DNA of 64,000 bases, from positions 25,058,622 to 25,122,621 of the forward strand of contig OV121093.1 in the NCBI GenBank assembly GCA_921293015.1, written 5' to 3'. The notes under the pieces are model-generated. The model made no database searches. It worked only from the letters and a program-made list of their open reading frames with translations, and was not told the origin of the DNA. Shown one piece after another: positions 34,386-44,832 of the stretch. The position numbers were made by a program, and so were the translations under genes. This stretch comes from Phorcus lineatus. Taxonomy: Eukaryota > Mollusca > Gastropoda > Trochida > Trochidae. Numbering within the stretch: the first letter of the stretch is position 1; each line of letters opens with the position of its first letter.

Positions 34386-37300
34386 GGGAGAATATCCTAG
34401 AGTTTCCTCCCTTGGCCCCCAGGTGGCGCACGCGTAGTTACGGTCCAAGCAGATTTCCATTCACCAAGTGATTGATTTGACTTGTTTGAAGTTTTTGGAA
34501 TTCATGAATGACAATATGAATTGCGTAAGTTGGAGAATACCGAAACTTAAAGCTGAGCTGAAAACGGAGGAGCCAGGATTTCTGGACGAAAAATAAACTT
34601 GGTAGAGAGGTAAGTTCGATATTGTAAATGATGTGATGCCATGATAAAAATAGTCTGATAACCTAGTCTTTCCCGTCACGACTCACAACTGACAAGGTGT
34701 TTTTTTACTGATTTCTATGCGCTTATCTATTCGGCAGCACATTCAAATGCTTTGTTTTAAAAGAGCACAAAAAATGATTACAACAACTCATGAAGTAAAA
34801 AAATTCAACAGAAATAATCTGATTTGATATTGAGATTATAGACTTCTATCCCTTGTTCCTTTTTTCCGTGGTAGGCCTAATACTTAATGTAGGACCAAGA
34901 AATACACTTCGATTAGCTGATAATGACACATGCCACAACTACAAATTTTACCGTTTTTTAAACACAGATTGATGGTGTAGAAAGGAGTTTGATGATGTTG
35001 ACAATCTTGACTTGTGTTTGAAATATTCATATGGTCATTAACAATCATGAAGGAGGTCACTTATTATTGTGGATCTTGTCATTTTACATGTATATTTTCA
35101 TAAACATTAGTACACATTGCAGATTGTAGATTCTAAAATAACCGCACAATTATCCTAAAAAATATATGTGAAAATCAGGGGAGAATATAGTTTTAGACAT
35201 AAAATGTCAATCTATTGTCTATGCAATGTATTTCAACTGAGGTGTTCTTGGCGTTATTAGAATTAAATTGATAAATTTACATCTGTGAACGAAATCAACT
35301 AAGTAATATTATCTTAAAGAAATTAAAATGTAGTTTTGGTTGATATTAAGAATTGAAAAAAGCATTTGCAAAAATAAAATAATAATATTCTCTTGGATGT
35401 CGTTAAATAATTATGTTACATGTTGAATCAGTCATTTCAATGTCATTGTGTTGTGTTACTGTTTCAGACTGGAGAGTTATGACAGGAACAGCAACTTTTG
35501 AAAGAAACCAGAAAAGATGCAGGTAAAATTTTAGATGGACATCCCACCTATCTCGACCTACATTGATGTGAATAGAGGAAGTAAAATCCCTTTGGTGCTA
35601 TACACTGCTAGCAGCTGCTACCTTGATACTTTCCACCATAATATTTTATCTAGTGCTAAACATTTGTACATAAGTTGATTTTCAAACTATTCATGTTTCT
35701 CCCTGCAAGATGAGTTGTGCTGAAATGAACAAACGTGTGTCCTATATATAATGGATGTTTCTATTGGTAAAGACTGCACTATTGTTGAATGTGAATGTGC
35801 TGCAAGGCAGCAACTGGACAAAAATTAGGCAACTGATATAACATTAGGCACCAGTGACTTCAATGTTATTTTCGAGCCAAGACCTTAGAATTATGACGTG
35901 AAGCATGTATACCTATATATTTGCCATGTTGTAAAAGCTCCACACTGTTACAATCCAGTCATCATTAAACATGTTAAAATGATACCTACAGCAAGTGTCG
36001 TCTGAAGTATTTTATTTTCTCTTTTACTCTTGAAGTCAACAGGACAGAAATAACACACAAAATCTCTTTCTCGCCAAGTCATTTATTTATTCAGTTCAAT
36101 GTTCTTCACATAAAGTTTACCCAGGTAATCCAAGTATTATGGACTGCTTTCTGTGACAAATCAAACAAATGCCTATATTAAAAATTGGTCTTATGTCGAT
36201 GCTATTTAATGAGAGTGACAAGAAATTTGTTTTCAACACTTATGGTCATGCTGTGAACTGTACTATACAAGTAATTAAGGTGATGGACACAGGGACCCAA
36301 ACTAACAAATACAAAACTCTAGTCATAATGATTTGCTTAGCCTGTATAAAACAGAATCGCTGGAGCATTAAACACGATGCTCTCAATGGAAAGTGATGAA
36401 TGAGTAGTAGAATTTATGTGTTCATACTCAGTTGTTACTGTAGTGATAGATTTATTTGTCACATAATTTTGTCCAACTGACTCAGAATAAATTATTTCCT
36501 CCCTTGCTACATGATCAACATCCATGTCACATTTACTCTCAGACGGTTCTAATATCTTTATTTCTCGCCCTTACGTTTCCTCCCATCAGAGTTTGTCCAG
36601 GGAAATTTGGAGGGTACAGTGCCTTGGTTTTTCTGTCTTCTTTTTGGTGTGTCACCTATGAAAAGATATTTATATCAGGGGTTTTTTCAAGGTATTTACA
36701 ATGGGAATAAAAGCTTTTTAGCTTATCAGGCTGTAAAATTTATCGTCATTAAGCTGGGGCCATAGTATGAGTAAGAATCAGGAGTAGAGAACCTTTTAGC
36801 ATCCAAAGCTTTTTCCTTCTAATCTAGTACAAATAAAGTTACAGAAATAGAAGCTTCTAAACAGTCTTCCATTGTGACATTATGACTACACACTAGTTTA
36901 ACTACACACTATTGTGACGTCATACACACAGTGGTATTACAGCTGCAACTTTAATACTGCCGTAAAATATTACACTGCAGTATCTTACACGGGTGACTCT
37001 GTACACATAATTTCATATCTCAAATAATCAATATATGTGAAGGAAATAACACCTTTTATATTTACACATTTCAGATTGATAACTCTATAACTGTTCACAA
37101 ACAACAGTATTAACCAAATGAATGACATATTTGAAAAATAATTTTTGCAAAGAGGCAAACACGGAAAACTTTCAAAATTGAAAATAAAGGCTTACACACA
37201 GAAAATGTAAAGTAATATAATTTAATACGAAATAATAGATGGATATGATTATTATTAATTTTTTACTAGATACTAAAATTGTCTTGCGAGGATGAAGGGT

Positions 37301-38264
37301 TACTGACCATACATGCCATGATGATTTTGAAAGTCCTTGATGTCTTGCGATGAGAAAATGACTGCCTCCTTGTAACTCAAGTCAGTCAGAACCATATCTC
37401 ATGCTAAAACAAAACCCAAAAAATAAATTAAAAATTAATATAATGAATACAACAACAAACAAAACTATAAAACAATGCTAAATTTGAAGAAAAAAATATT
37501 TAGGGCCTATTAACATACAACTACGAATTTTAAAAGGGTAAATAGAGAAGTAGAAAATATAGCTGCGCCACTCGTGAAAATATAAATACTTCACTCGATG
37601 AGATAGATACATGATATTTGACGAGAAATGTCAAATATCCTCTGGTCACATTGGTCGTCTGAATATTGAATTGAAATAATGTACTTCACAAAGAGATGAT
37701 TTCAAATAAATCCGGAAAGTTTGACAAATTCATCTCATTATAATTATTCATGCTGCACGAAAATAACATGTAACTCTAAGGGAATATCAAATATGACATA
37801 CTAATCATATCACCACGTGTACTTCCAGGTTGCCAACACTGTTTACATTTTGTAAAACTTTAATTGGTTTACAACCTATCGCAACAATGATTCGAACTAT
37901 AAAAAATCAAATAATGCGATTTTTATTACTTATGTTCACTCCCCATAACTTGTAACTGAAGTGAAATCCGATGATTTGAAACGAGTCGACGGCTGCCATA
38001 TCTTGCTCGGATTTATCGTCATCGTTCCGTCAAATAGCGATCATTCATTATTTTCTTGAGAGGATGGTCACTGAGGAATGTCAATCGTCCACGGTTGGAG
38101 CCCAGACATACAACAACAATATGTCAGCATGTTTTTAAAATGTGTCTAGAAAATTGATGTAGAAATCACCATTAGTGATTCAAGTACTTCCGGTTTGTTG
38201 GACCGTAGTGAGTGTCGCCCCCAAGTGGGCTAGTTATAAGGGACGTAACTGGGGAATGTTGCCC
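34386..38264 (-). mobile_element. ISL2EU/Harbinger-like DNA transposon, AT target duplication
   Basis: A 3879-bp insertion with degenerate inverted ends: GGGAGAATATCC against GGGCAACATTCC, then a shared TACGGTCCAA block further in. The dinucleotide AT flanks both ends (34384-34385 and 38265-38266). Copy 2 carries the empty site CTCGACAATTCAATCC near 55747, with one AT, which proves the boundaries. A 2-bp AT duplication and a THAP plus Harbinger-like coding remnant fit the ISL2EU superfamily, by established knowledge of that group. No intact transposase remains. Confidence 0.8.
36170..36655 (-). pseudogene. THAP/Harbinger-like transposase remnant
   Basis: On the minus strand an acceptor-bounded segment below 36655 reads TPKRRQKNQGTVPSKFPW, resembling the end of a THAP domain. 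Near 36350 is NAPAILFYTG, near 36290 SLGPCVHHLNY and near 36210 ISVENKFLVTLIK. These correspond in order to the F-Y-T-G-L, LGPAVxxLxYW and L-S-x-E-x-x-F-L-x-L-x-x-L-R blocks before the DDE domain of HARBI-like transposases. Stops and frame changes separate them. The DDE residues were not found. Confidence 0.5.
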
Positions 38265-38509
38265 ATTCAATCCATCTCGACCTTGTCATCCATCTCGACC
38301 TTGTAGATATATACAAACGGAAGAACACATCGTTTTCTCACCAAAAACTGTTTCTGAAGGGCCGTAAAGGTCTCTCACAAAAACGTTTTCTAAAGGACCG
38401 TAACGTTTTCATATTAAACCTGTTTCTAAATGGCTGAATATATAGAAAATTATGACATAATAGACACTAAAGACGAATACCAAGACACTATTTCCAGGAT
38501 ATAAAACCT

Positions 38510-38910
38510 GTAACCATTTTCCTAGACCAAATTCAACCTGTTCAGGAGATCCTAGTGGTCGTAAAAGAAAACACCATACAAAATATGCAAAATTATATTC
38601 ATGTATATCATCAGAAAGCTTTGTGTTGATAGGATTACAGCCGAATACGAGAAATATCTGGTGATAGGAGTTGTTTATATCCCACCCTAAGAATCACTTT
38701 ATTAGAATGTTAACTGTTTTACAGAACTAAAACTAGCATAAAGAATGTGAGGCTTCAAAATGACTCTTGGGAGATTTCAACGCCAGCACCGGCCGTCTTG
38801 GGGACTTTGTGTCCGTCGGTGAGCTTGACCCCTGCGTCGAACTGAACCATTGATGAACAGACGATCCAGACACTGGAAGCCCTTGGGTTCCCCATTTCAA
38901 GAGCATAGCA
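38510..38910 (+). pseudogene. LINE endonuclease fragment (copy 2)
   Basis: Same fragment as 27640-28030, with GDFNASTGRLGDFVSVGELD near 38770. Disrupted by the same kinds of frameshift. Confidence 0.6.
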
Positions 38911-38934
38911 AGAAAAACCTGTAAATAATTTAAA

Positions 38935-40290
38935 GTAAGATATATGATAGAGTCATGGGTTGTACAAAATCACAGTTATAAACTATGATATATACATGTA
39001 TAATAAAGACACTTGCTGCAAATAATCACGCCTATAAACTACTGCACATAATCACGGTTATAAACTACTTAATCCATTAGCAAGTCACTTGCTGCACATA
39101 ATCACGGCTATAAACTACTAAATCTAGTATTAAGTCACTTGTTGCACATAATCACGGTTAAAAACTATGAAATACACATGTATGATAAAGTCACTTGCTG
39201 CACATAATCACGGCTATTAACTTCTAAATCTATTATTAAGTCGCTTGCTGCACATAATCACGGCTATAAACTACTAAATCTAGTATCAAGTCACTTGTTG
39301 CACATAATCACTGCTATAAACTGCTAAATCTTATATAAAGTCACTTGTTGCACATAATCACGGCTATTAACTACCAAATCTATTATTAAGTCACTTGCTG
39401 CACATAATCACGGCTATTAACTTCTAAATCTATTATTAAGTCACTTGCTGCACATAATCATGGCTAGAAACTACTAAATCTAGTATCAAGTCACTTGTTG
39501 CACATAATCACGGCTATTAACTACCAAATCTATTATTAAGTCACTTGCTGCACATAATCACGGCTATCAACTTCTTAATCTATTATTAAGTCACTTACTG
39601 CACAAAATCACGGCTATAAACTACTAAATCTAGTATTAAGTCACTTGCTGCACATAATCACGGCTATAAAGTACTTAATCTATTATTAAGTCACCTGTTG
39701 CACATAATCACGGCTATAAACTACTAAATCTAGTATCAAGTCACTTGTTGCACATAATCACGGCTATAAACTACTAAATCTAGTATCAAGTCACTTGTTG
39801 CACATAATCACTGCTATAAACTGCTAAATCTAGTATCAAGTCGCTTGTTGCACATAATCACGGCTATTAACTACCAAATCTATTATTAAGTCACTTGCTG
39901 CACATAATCACGGCTATTAACTTCTAAATCTATTATTAAGTCACTTGCTTCACATAATCACGGCTATAAACTACTAAATCTATTATTAAGTCACCTGTTG
40001 CACATAATCACGGTTATAAACTACTAAATCTAGTATTAAGTCACTTGTTGTACATAATAACGTTTATAAACTATGAAATATACATGTATGATAAAGTCAC
40101 TTGCTGCACATAATCACGGCTATAAACTACTAAATCTATCATTACGCCACCTGTTGCACATAATCACGGTTATAATTTACTAAATCTAGTATCAAGTCAC
40201 TTGCTGCACATAATCACGGCTATTAACTTCTAAATCGATTTTTAAGTCACTTGCTGCACATAATCACGGCTATAAAGTACTTAATCTATT
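38935..40290 (+). repeat. 50-bp minisatellite (copy 2, left part)
   Basis: About 27 copies of the 50-bp unit, more than in copy 1. Interrupted by the DIRS element and resumed at 46473. Confidence 0.92.
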
Positions 40291-40307
40291 ATTTAATATA
40301 CTCTCCT

Positions 40308-40446
40308 CGATAGTTAACAATATGCCCGATTATCCTAATCTGTCTAATTCCGACAATCCTTACACAGAGTAAAGACAGAGTTATCGCTGCTCTAGCCTGC
40401 ATCGAATACTCGCCACCAGGTGGCTAACCCTACGTCATCATTGCTT
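40308..40446 (+). repeat. DIRS left inverted terminal repeat (shared part)
   Basis: Starts CGATAGTTAACAATATGCCC and is the reverse complement of 46291-46430, essentially without mismatch. Confidence 0.9.
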
Positions 40447-40455
40447 TTCTGTCGG

Positions 40456-41063
40456 CCATCAAGTGCAGACGTGTCTTGATAGCTTAGCGATTTCCGACTG
40501 TTTTATGATTAAACCTTTTTCACCTGTGTGATTTCTCGACTGTTTGTCGTGTTTGGGTTCGGCTACTTCTTGTGGAGTATCCAGGACCTGTGCTTATTTG
40601 TCTCCTTGCCGGTTTTGTCAGCAGTTGACTTCAGTCAGCTGTTGTCGATTTCGGCTACCCGGACCGCACGTGCGTTGCGTGCTGGGTCGTTCAGCCCCGT
40701 GTTTGGCTGGTTTAGCGGTAGACCTCCCGTCTACCGCCTCTCTTCTGCGCTTGGCTAGCTGTGCGCTTGCCGCCTGGTAGCGCCTACCGCCTAGCGCCCG
40801 CGCTGGCTTCAGGCTTTGCGTCTGACCGCCTGGAGTTTCTGCCGCCTGCCGCCTGCCGCGTCAGGCGCTCTACCGCTTCCCGCTAGCGCTGGCCGCCTGC
40901 TCGTCAGACCGCCTGCGCTTCAGGCGCTCTACCGCCTTCTACTAGCGCTGCTCGCCTGCGCGTCAGGCGCTCTACCGCCTGCCTCTAGAGTTTATCGCCT
41001 GCGTTTCAGGCGGCCCCGCCTCCCGCTAGCGCTGATCGGCTGGCGCTCGCTTGCGTCTGGCTC
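40456..41063 (+). other. DIRS GC-rich leader
   Basis: GC-rich sequence with many interspersed CGCCTG and CAGGCG motifs, including repeats of GTCAGGCGCTCTACCGCCT. The complementary hexamers could form extensive RNA structure. No start signal could be fixed here. Confidence 0.6.
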
Positions 41064-42893
41064 GTGCGTAGTGTGCTGTCCCCGTGCAGCGCCGGCGCTG
41101 TCCAGTCAGGCGCCCCCCCAAGGGTGAGCGTGGGGCTATGTCCAACCCCTTCTCAGGGTTTTGTGGAGGGTGTGGGTCCAGGAAGTCGGCGCGCTCACTC
41201 TCTCTGTCGCCTGTGTCGGAATCTCTGCGCCGAGTCGGACAGGTGCAGGGAATGTGAACACCTTTCCCCGGCGGAGCACAGAGAGTACCGCGCCGCGGTA
41301 AAGAAGTCGGAGTCTCAGCAGAGACTCAGATCCACTAGGCGGCCTTCTGCGTCCTCCTCAGCTACCGCCTCCAAGGGCGCAGATGTCGCGCAAAACTCAG
41401 ATCTTGTCATTTCGGAGGACGCCACGGAATTTGACCTGTCGGAGACAGGCGGCGGGTCCGATAAGATCGTGTCGCCGGTTGAGGATGCGCCGGTCGCCTC
41501 TCCTCCCTCTAGCGGGGTAGAGCGATCTCCTGGAAGGAGATCCTCCCCTGACACTGCCTCTTCCCCGGGCCGCCGGGCCGCCAGGAGGAAGAGGAAACAT
41601 AAGAAGAGGAAGAGGTCGAGACCCGCTTCCCCAGCTGCCTTCGACCAGAAGAAGCTGACGGACGATATCATGTCCTCAGTGAAGGATCTGGTCGTATCCA
41701 TGTTCGAGTCCAGAGAACGCGAGCGGCCCAGGGTCGAGGAGGGGACTACTTCATCCCCGCCCTCCCCTGAGGCGCCGTCATCTCCTAAGAGGAGGAGGGT
41801 GGTGGTCGTTTCTCCCGCCGCCACCCCCTCGGATCATGACTCTTCCCCAACTCCTGATCGAGGCCAGGATGAAGGAACGCCTGGGCGGGGGAACGTGACT
41901 CCCCCACCGCCTGTCACGGCTGTGACCACGGCGGACGACGCTCCCGATCTAAATGACCGCCTGACTGCCATCGCTGATTGGTGTCAGGCAAGCGTTCAGG
42001 AGTTGGAGGAAGAACCTTCTTCGACTAGGGTGGCCAGGTTGGAAACCTTCTGCGCGGAGGAGGAGACGCCGACGCAGCGCCAGCTGGCGCTTCCGGCGCA
42101 CAGGCTCCTGCAGGCGGTGGGCAGAGACTTCGACTCCAACGTTGCAGCTGCAGCGCCGGGTCGTCTCTTGCCCCCCCTGGTGTTATCGGACAAGGTCCGA
42201 TCTGGCCTCCCAGTACATGGCTGTTCCTTGCCCTTTTCTCCCCCCGCCTTGGACGACGACATCCGGCGAGTGGCGGCCCCTGCCACACCTCACCAGGTGT
42301 CAGATGCTCACTTGTCACACCTTGACAAGGAAGCAAGGAGCACCAACCACGTCGCGCACGCCTGCCAAGCGATGGCAGCATTCGCGAACGAGGCGGGCAT
42401 GGAGCAAGGGGCCAAGGCTCTCTATCGTGGCTTTGGATCCGTGGCCGGGAATCTCGCGCAGATGATGCTGTCTGCCTCTCGCATCTCAGCGGGGGTGACG
42501 AATCTCAGGCGCGATGGATTCCTGGCGCGGACGAACCTTCCGGCGGAGCTCCGGAACCGACTGAGGTCCGCTCCTGGGACTTCCTCTACCCTCTTCGACG
42601 GGCAAGTCGCGGGGGCTCTTCGCCAGCGGCAGGAAAGCCAACAACAAGAGCTAACAAACAGACTGGCCGCTGGTGGGGGCAGAGTATCTGCCCAGACGAC
42701 AACGCCTAAGAAGAAGGGTGGAGGTGGGCCCTCCTTCCCTACGAAGACGGGAGGAGTGTCATTTCTTGGGGGGAGGAGTCGGCAGGACAGAAGTCGCGAC
42801 TTCAATGCCGGCCCCTCCCCCAAGCGCACTCCCAAGAAAGGCAACCAACGCCTCAAAGGTCGTGCCTACGGAGGTACCCCCAAGAAACAATGA
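41064..42893 (+). CDS. DIRS Gag-like ORF1
   Basis: An open frame of 609 codons. Near residues 45-65 it has a cysteine cluster (CRLCRNLCAESDRCRECEH), a possible zinc knuckle. A long serine-, proline- and acid-rich disordered stretch follows, including a basic tract (RRAARRKRKHKKRKRSRP, about residue 170). Then come an alpha-helical part (about residues 290-500) and a basic Gly/Lys-rich tail. This organisation fits a nucleocapsid-like Gag, as in DIRS ORF1. It overlaps ORF2 by about 220 bases in another frame. The true initiation codon is uncertain; the Met at 41064 is the first in frame. Confidence 0.75.
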   Translation: MRSVLSPCSAGAVQSGAPPRVSVGLCPTPSQGFVEGVGPGSRRAHSLCRLCRNLCAESDRCRECEHLSPAEHREYRAAVKKSESQQRLRSTRRPSASSSATASKGADVAQNSDLVISEDATEFDLSETGGGSDKIVSPVEDAPVASPPSSGVERSPGRRSSPDTASSPGRRAARRKRKHKKRKRSRPASPAAFDQKKLTDDIMSSVKDLVVSMFESRERERPRVEEGTTSSPPSPEAPSSPKRRRVVVVSPAATPSDHDSSPTPDRGQDEGTPGRGNVTPPPPVTAVTTADDAPDLNDRLTAIADWCQASVQELEEEPSSTRVARLETFCAEEETPTQRQLALPAHRLLQAVGRDFDSNVAAAAPGRLLPPLVLSDKVRSGLPVHGCSLPFSPPALDDDIRRVAAPATPHQVSDAHLSHLDKEARSTNHVAHACQAMAAFANEAGMEQGAKALYRGFGSVAGNLAQMMLSASRISAGVTNLRRDGFLARTNLPAELRNRLRSAPGTSSTLFDGQVAGALRQRQESQQQELTNRLAAGGGRVSAQTTTPKKKGGGGPSFPTKTGGVSFLGGRSRQDRSRDFNAGPSPKRTPKKGNQRLKGRAYGGTPKKQ

Positions 42894-44832
42894 CTGGGTA
42901 CCTCCAGACCTACCGCCGCAGGTGGTCCCACCTCTGGACGCACCAGTTGGAGGCCGTCTCGCGCGATTCGCGCCCAACTGGATACAGTTGGGTCTGGACC
43001 CGTTCATTTGCAATATCCTGGAGCGGGGGTTCCGCATTCCCGTGTTACGCCGCCCCCCGCTGACCTGTTCTCCTACAGAGCGGCCGCTGGAGCCCGATCG
43101 GCTCGCGCTGACTCTGGAACAGGTGGAGACGCTCATCTCCAAGCGGGCGGTGGAGGAACTACCGCTCCAGGACCTTGCACCAGGTTTCTACTCTCCGGTC
43201 TTCATCCGACCGAAGCGAGACCCGAAGAAGTGGCGGCTGATCCACGACATGAAGGAGTTCAACCACTCCTTCCTAGATCCGCCGCCATATTTTCGTCTCT
43301 TGACAGTGCCGTCAGTAATGCGATTACTGGAGCCCTCGGACTCGATGATATCCCTCGACCTGCAGGACGCGTATCTGCACATCCCCATTTATCATGGGGA
43401 TTGCAGGTACCTCCGCTTCGTCCTAGCGGGTCGCCACTTTCAGTGGAACGTCCTTCCGTTCGGGATCTCGTCGGCTCCGTGGCTGTTCACTCGCGTGACC
43501 CAGCCCATCGTCCAATATCTCCACACAGTGGACGTACAGTTTGCGATGTACCTGAACGACGGGTTCGGTCACAACAGATCCCCGTCTATTCTGGAAGCTC
43601 AACGGGACTTTGTGATAGCGTTGTTCAGGCGGCTGGGGTGGCTAGTCAATCTAGACAAGTCAGACCTGCTGCCGACGACGTCCTTGGTGTTTCTGGGCGC
43701 CCGCCTGGACACCGCTATCTACAAAGCCTTCGTTACCCGGGAACGAATGGGACGTTACCGAGATCTCCTGGAGCTAGCGCTTCGGGGGCCTCTGTCGCTA
43801 CGCAAGTGGCAAAGGCTGCTAGGGTTCTTGAGTGCGACCCAACACTTCACACGAAGGGGAAGGTTGCAGCTCAGGCCCCTGCAGATCTTCGTAAACGTTC
43901 ACGTCAGAGAGAAGGCGTGCCATCACGTTTTCTCTCTACCCTCGGGACTCAGACACCACCGCTCCTGGTGGCAGCAGGAGTCCAACGTGTTGGTGGGGGT
44001 CCCCCTCAGGGAACCGCCAGCAACATGTCATCTGTTTGTGGACGCCTCCACCCAAGGGTGGGGAGCCCATCTCGATACGGAGCAGACGGCGGGGGTGTGG
44101 TCATCAACCCAAGTGAGACGCCACATCAACGTCCTAGAGCTAGACGCGATTCGTCTAGCAATCGACCATTGGTCAGGTCGCCTGCGGGGGCAGATCCTGT
44201 GTGTTCACACGGACAGCTCAGCGGCGTCCTGGGCCATCAACAAGCAAGGCTCGACCAAAGCAGACTCGCTTCTGCAACTGGTGTTGGAGCTGTTTCGGCT
44301 AGTAGACAGTCTCGGACTCTCTCTCCGCGCGGTGCACATCCCGGGAGCCAAGAACGTCCTAGCGGACGCCTTGTCTCGCCCGGACAAACCTCCATCAACA
44401 GAGTGGATGCTGCACCCGAGAGTGTTCGAGAGTCTGTGTCTGAGGTTCGGCAAGCCTCACATAGACCTCTTCGCGACTCGGCTCAACCACCAGTTGCCGA
44501 CGTACGTGTCTCCTGTACCGGACCCTACCACGTGGGCTCTCGATGCGCTCGCGTTAGAATGGGAGGGGATGGTTGCCTACGCCTATCCCCCTCCCGCCAT
44601 CCTGAACCTCGTGGTGGAGAAGATACAGGAGACTCGAGTTCTTCAACTGTTGTTGATAGCGCCGCGGTGGCCAGCCAGGACCTGGTACGTTCCCCTCCGA
44701 AGGATGTGCCGCCAAGACCCGGTCCCCCTCCCTCTGAGGTGGGACCTGCTGTCGAGCAGACCGAGCGGGCGGGTTCACGAGAACCCCCAGGCTCTACAGC
44801 TTCACGCTTGGTTTGTCTCCAGAGAGGCCTGA
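42673..44832 (+). CDS. DIRS reverse transcriptase-RNase H (YLND variant)
   Basis: An open frame of 719 codons. RT motifs run in order: FIRPKRDPKKWRLIHDMKEF, SLDLQDAYLHIPI (catalytic Asp), the PFGISSAPWLFTRV block, and YLND where related enzymes have Y-x-D-D, so the first Asp of the pair is Asn (AAC). RNase H is complete: LFVDASTQGWG (Asp), VLELDAIRLAI (Glu), VHTDSSAASWAIN (Asp) and HIPGAKNVLADALSR (His/Asp). The C-terminal HIDLFATRLNHQLPTYVSP followed by a WPARTWYVPL block is typical of DIRS polymerases. The substitution probably cripples polymerisation. The ORF likely starts inside ORF1. Confidence 0.92.
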   Translation: MGAEYLPRRQRLRRRVEVGPPSLRRREECHFLGGGVGRTEVATSMPAPPPSALPRKATNASKVVPTEVPPRNNDWVPPDLPPQVVPPLDAPVGGRLARFAPNWIQLGLDPFICNILERGFRIPVLRRPPLTCSPTERPLEPDRLALTLEQVETLISKRAVEELPLQDLAPGFYSPVFIRPKRDPKKWRLIHDMKEFNHSFLDPPPYFRLLTVPSVMRLLEPSDSMISLDLQDAYLHIPIYHGDCRYLRFVLAGRHFQWNVLPFGISSAPWLFTRVTQPIVQYLHTVDVQFAMYLNDGFGHNRSPSILEAQRDFVIALFRRLGWLVNLDKSDLLPTTSLVFLGARLDTAIYKAFVTRERMGRYRDLLELALRGPLSLRKWQRLLGFLSATQHFTRRGRLQLRPLQIFVNVHVREKACHHVFSLPSGLRHHRSWWQQESNVLVGVPLREPPATCHLFVDASTQGWGAHLDTEQTAGVWSSTQVRRHINVLELDAIRLAIDHWSGRLRGQILCVHTDSSAASWAINKQGSTKADSLLQLVLELFRLVDSLGLSLRAVHIPGAKNVLADALSRPDKPPSTEWMLHPRVFESLCLRFGKPHIDLFATRLNHQLPTYVSPVPDPTTWALDALALEWEGMVAYAYPPPAILNLVVEKIQETRVLQLLLIAPRWPARTWYVPLRRMCRQDPVPLPLRWDLLSSRPSGRVHENPQALQLHAWFVSREA

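Larger units (their letters stand above)
27437..38303 (+). repeat. Tandem segmental duplication, copy 1
   Basis: Begins TAGATATATACACACGGAAG. It aligns collinearly with the sequence starting at 38304 and ends in CATCTCGACCTTG at 38303, where copy 2 begins directly. Without the transposon at 34386-38264 the unit is about 7.0 kb. It holds a LINE endonuclease fragment, a 50-bp minisatellite, a minus-strand membrane-protein exon and the three-exon cysteine-rich peptide gene. Confidence 0.88.

Noticed and set aside
41315-41824. Minus-strand frame of 169 codons opposite DIRS Gag
   Set aside because: Shadow of the biased codon use of Gag; no start context or domain.
43008-44789. Upstream extension of the recombinase frame to 964 codons
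   Set aside because: It overlaps conserved RT-RNase H in another frame and has no domain of its own; open only because the element is GC-rich.
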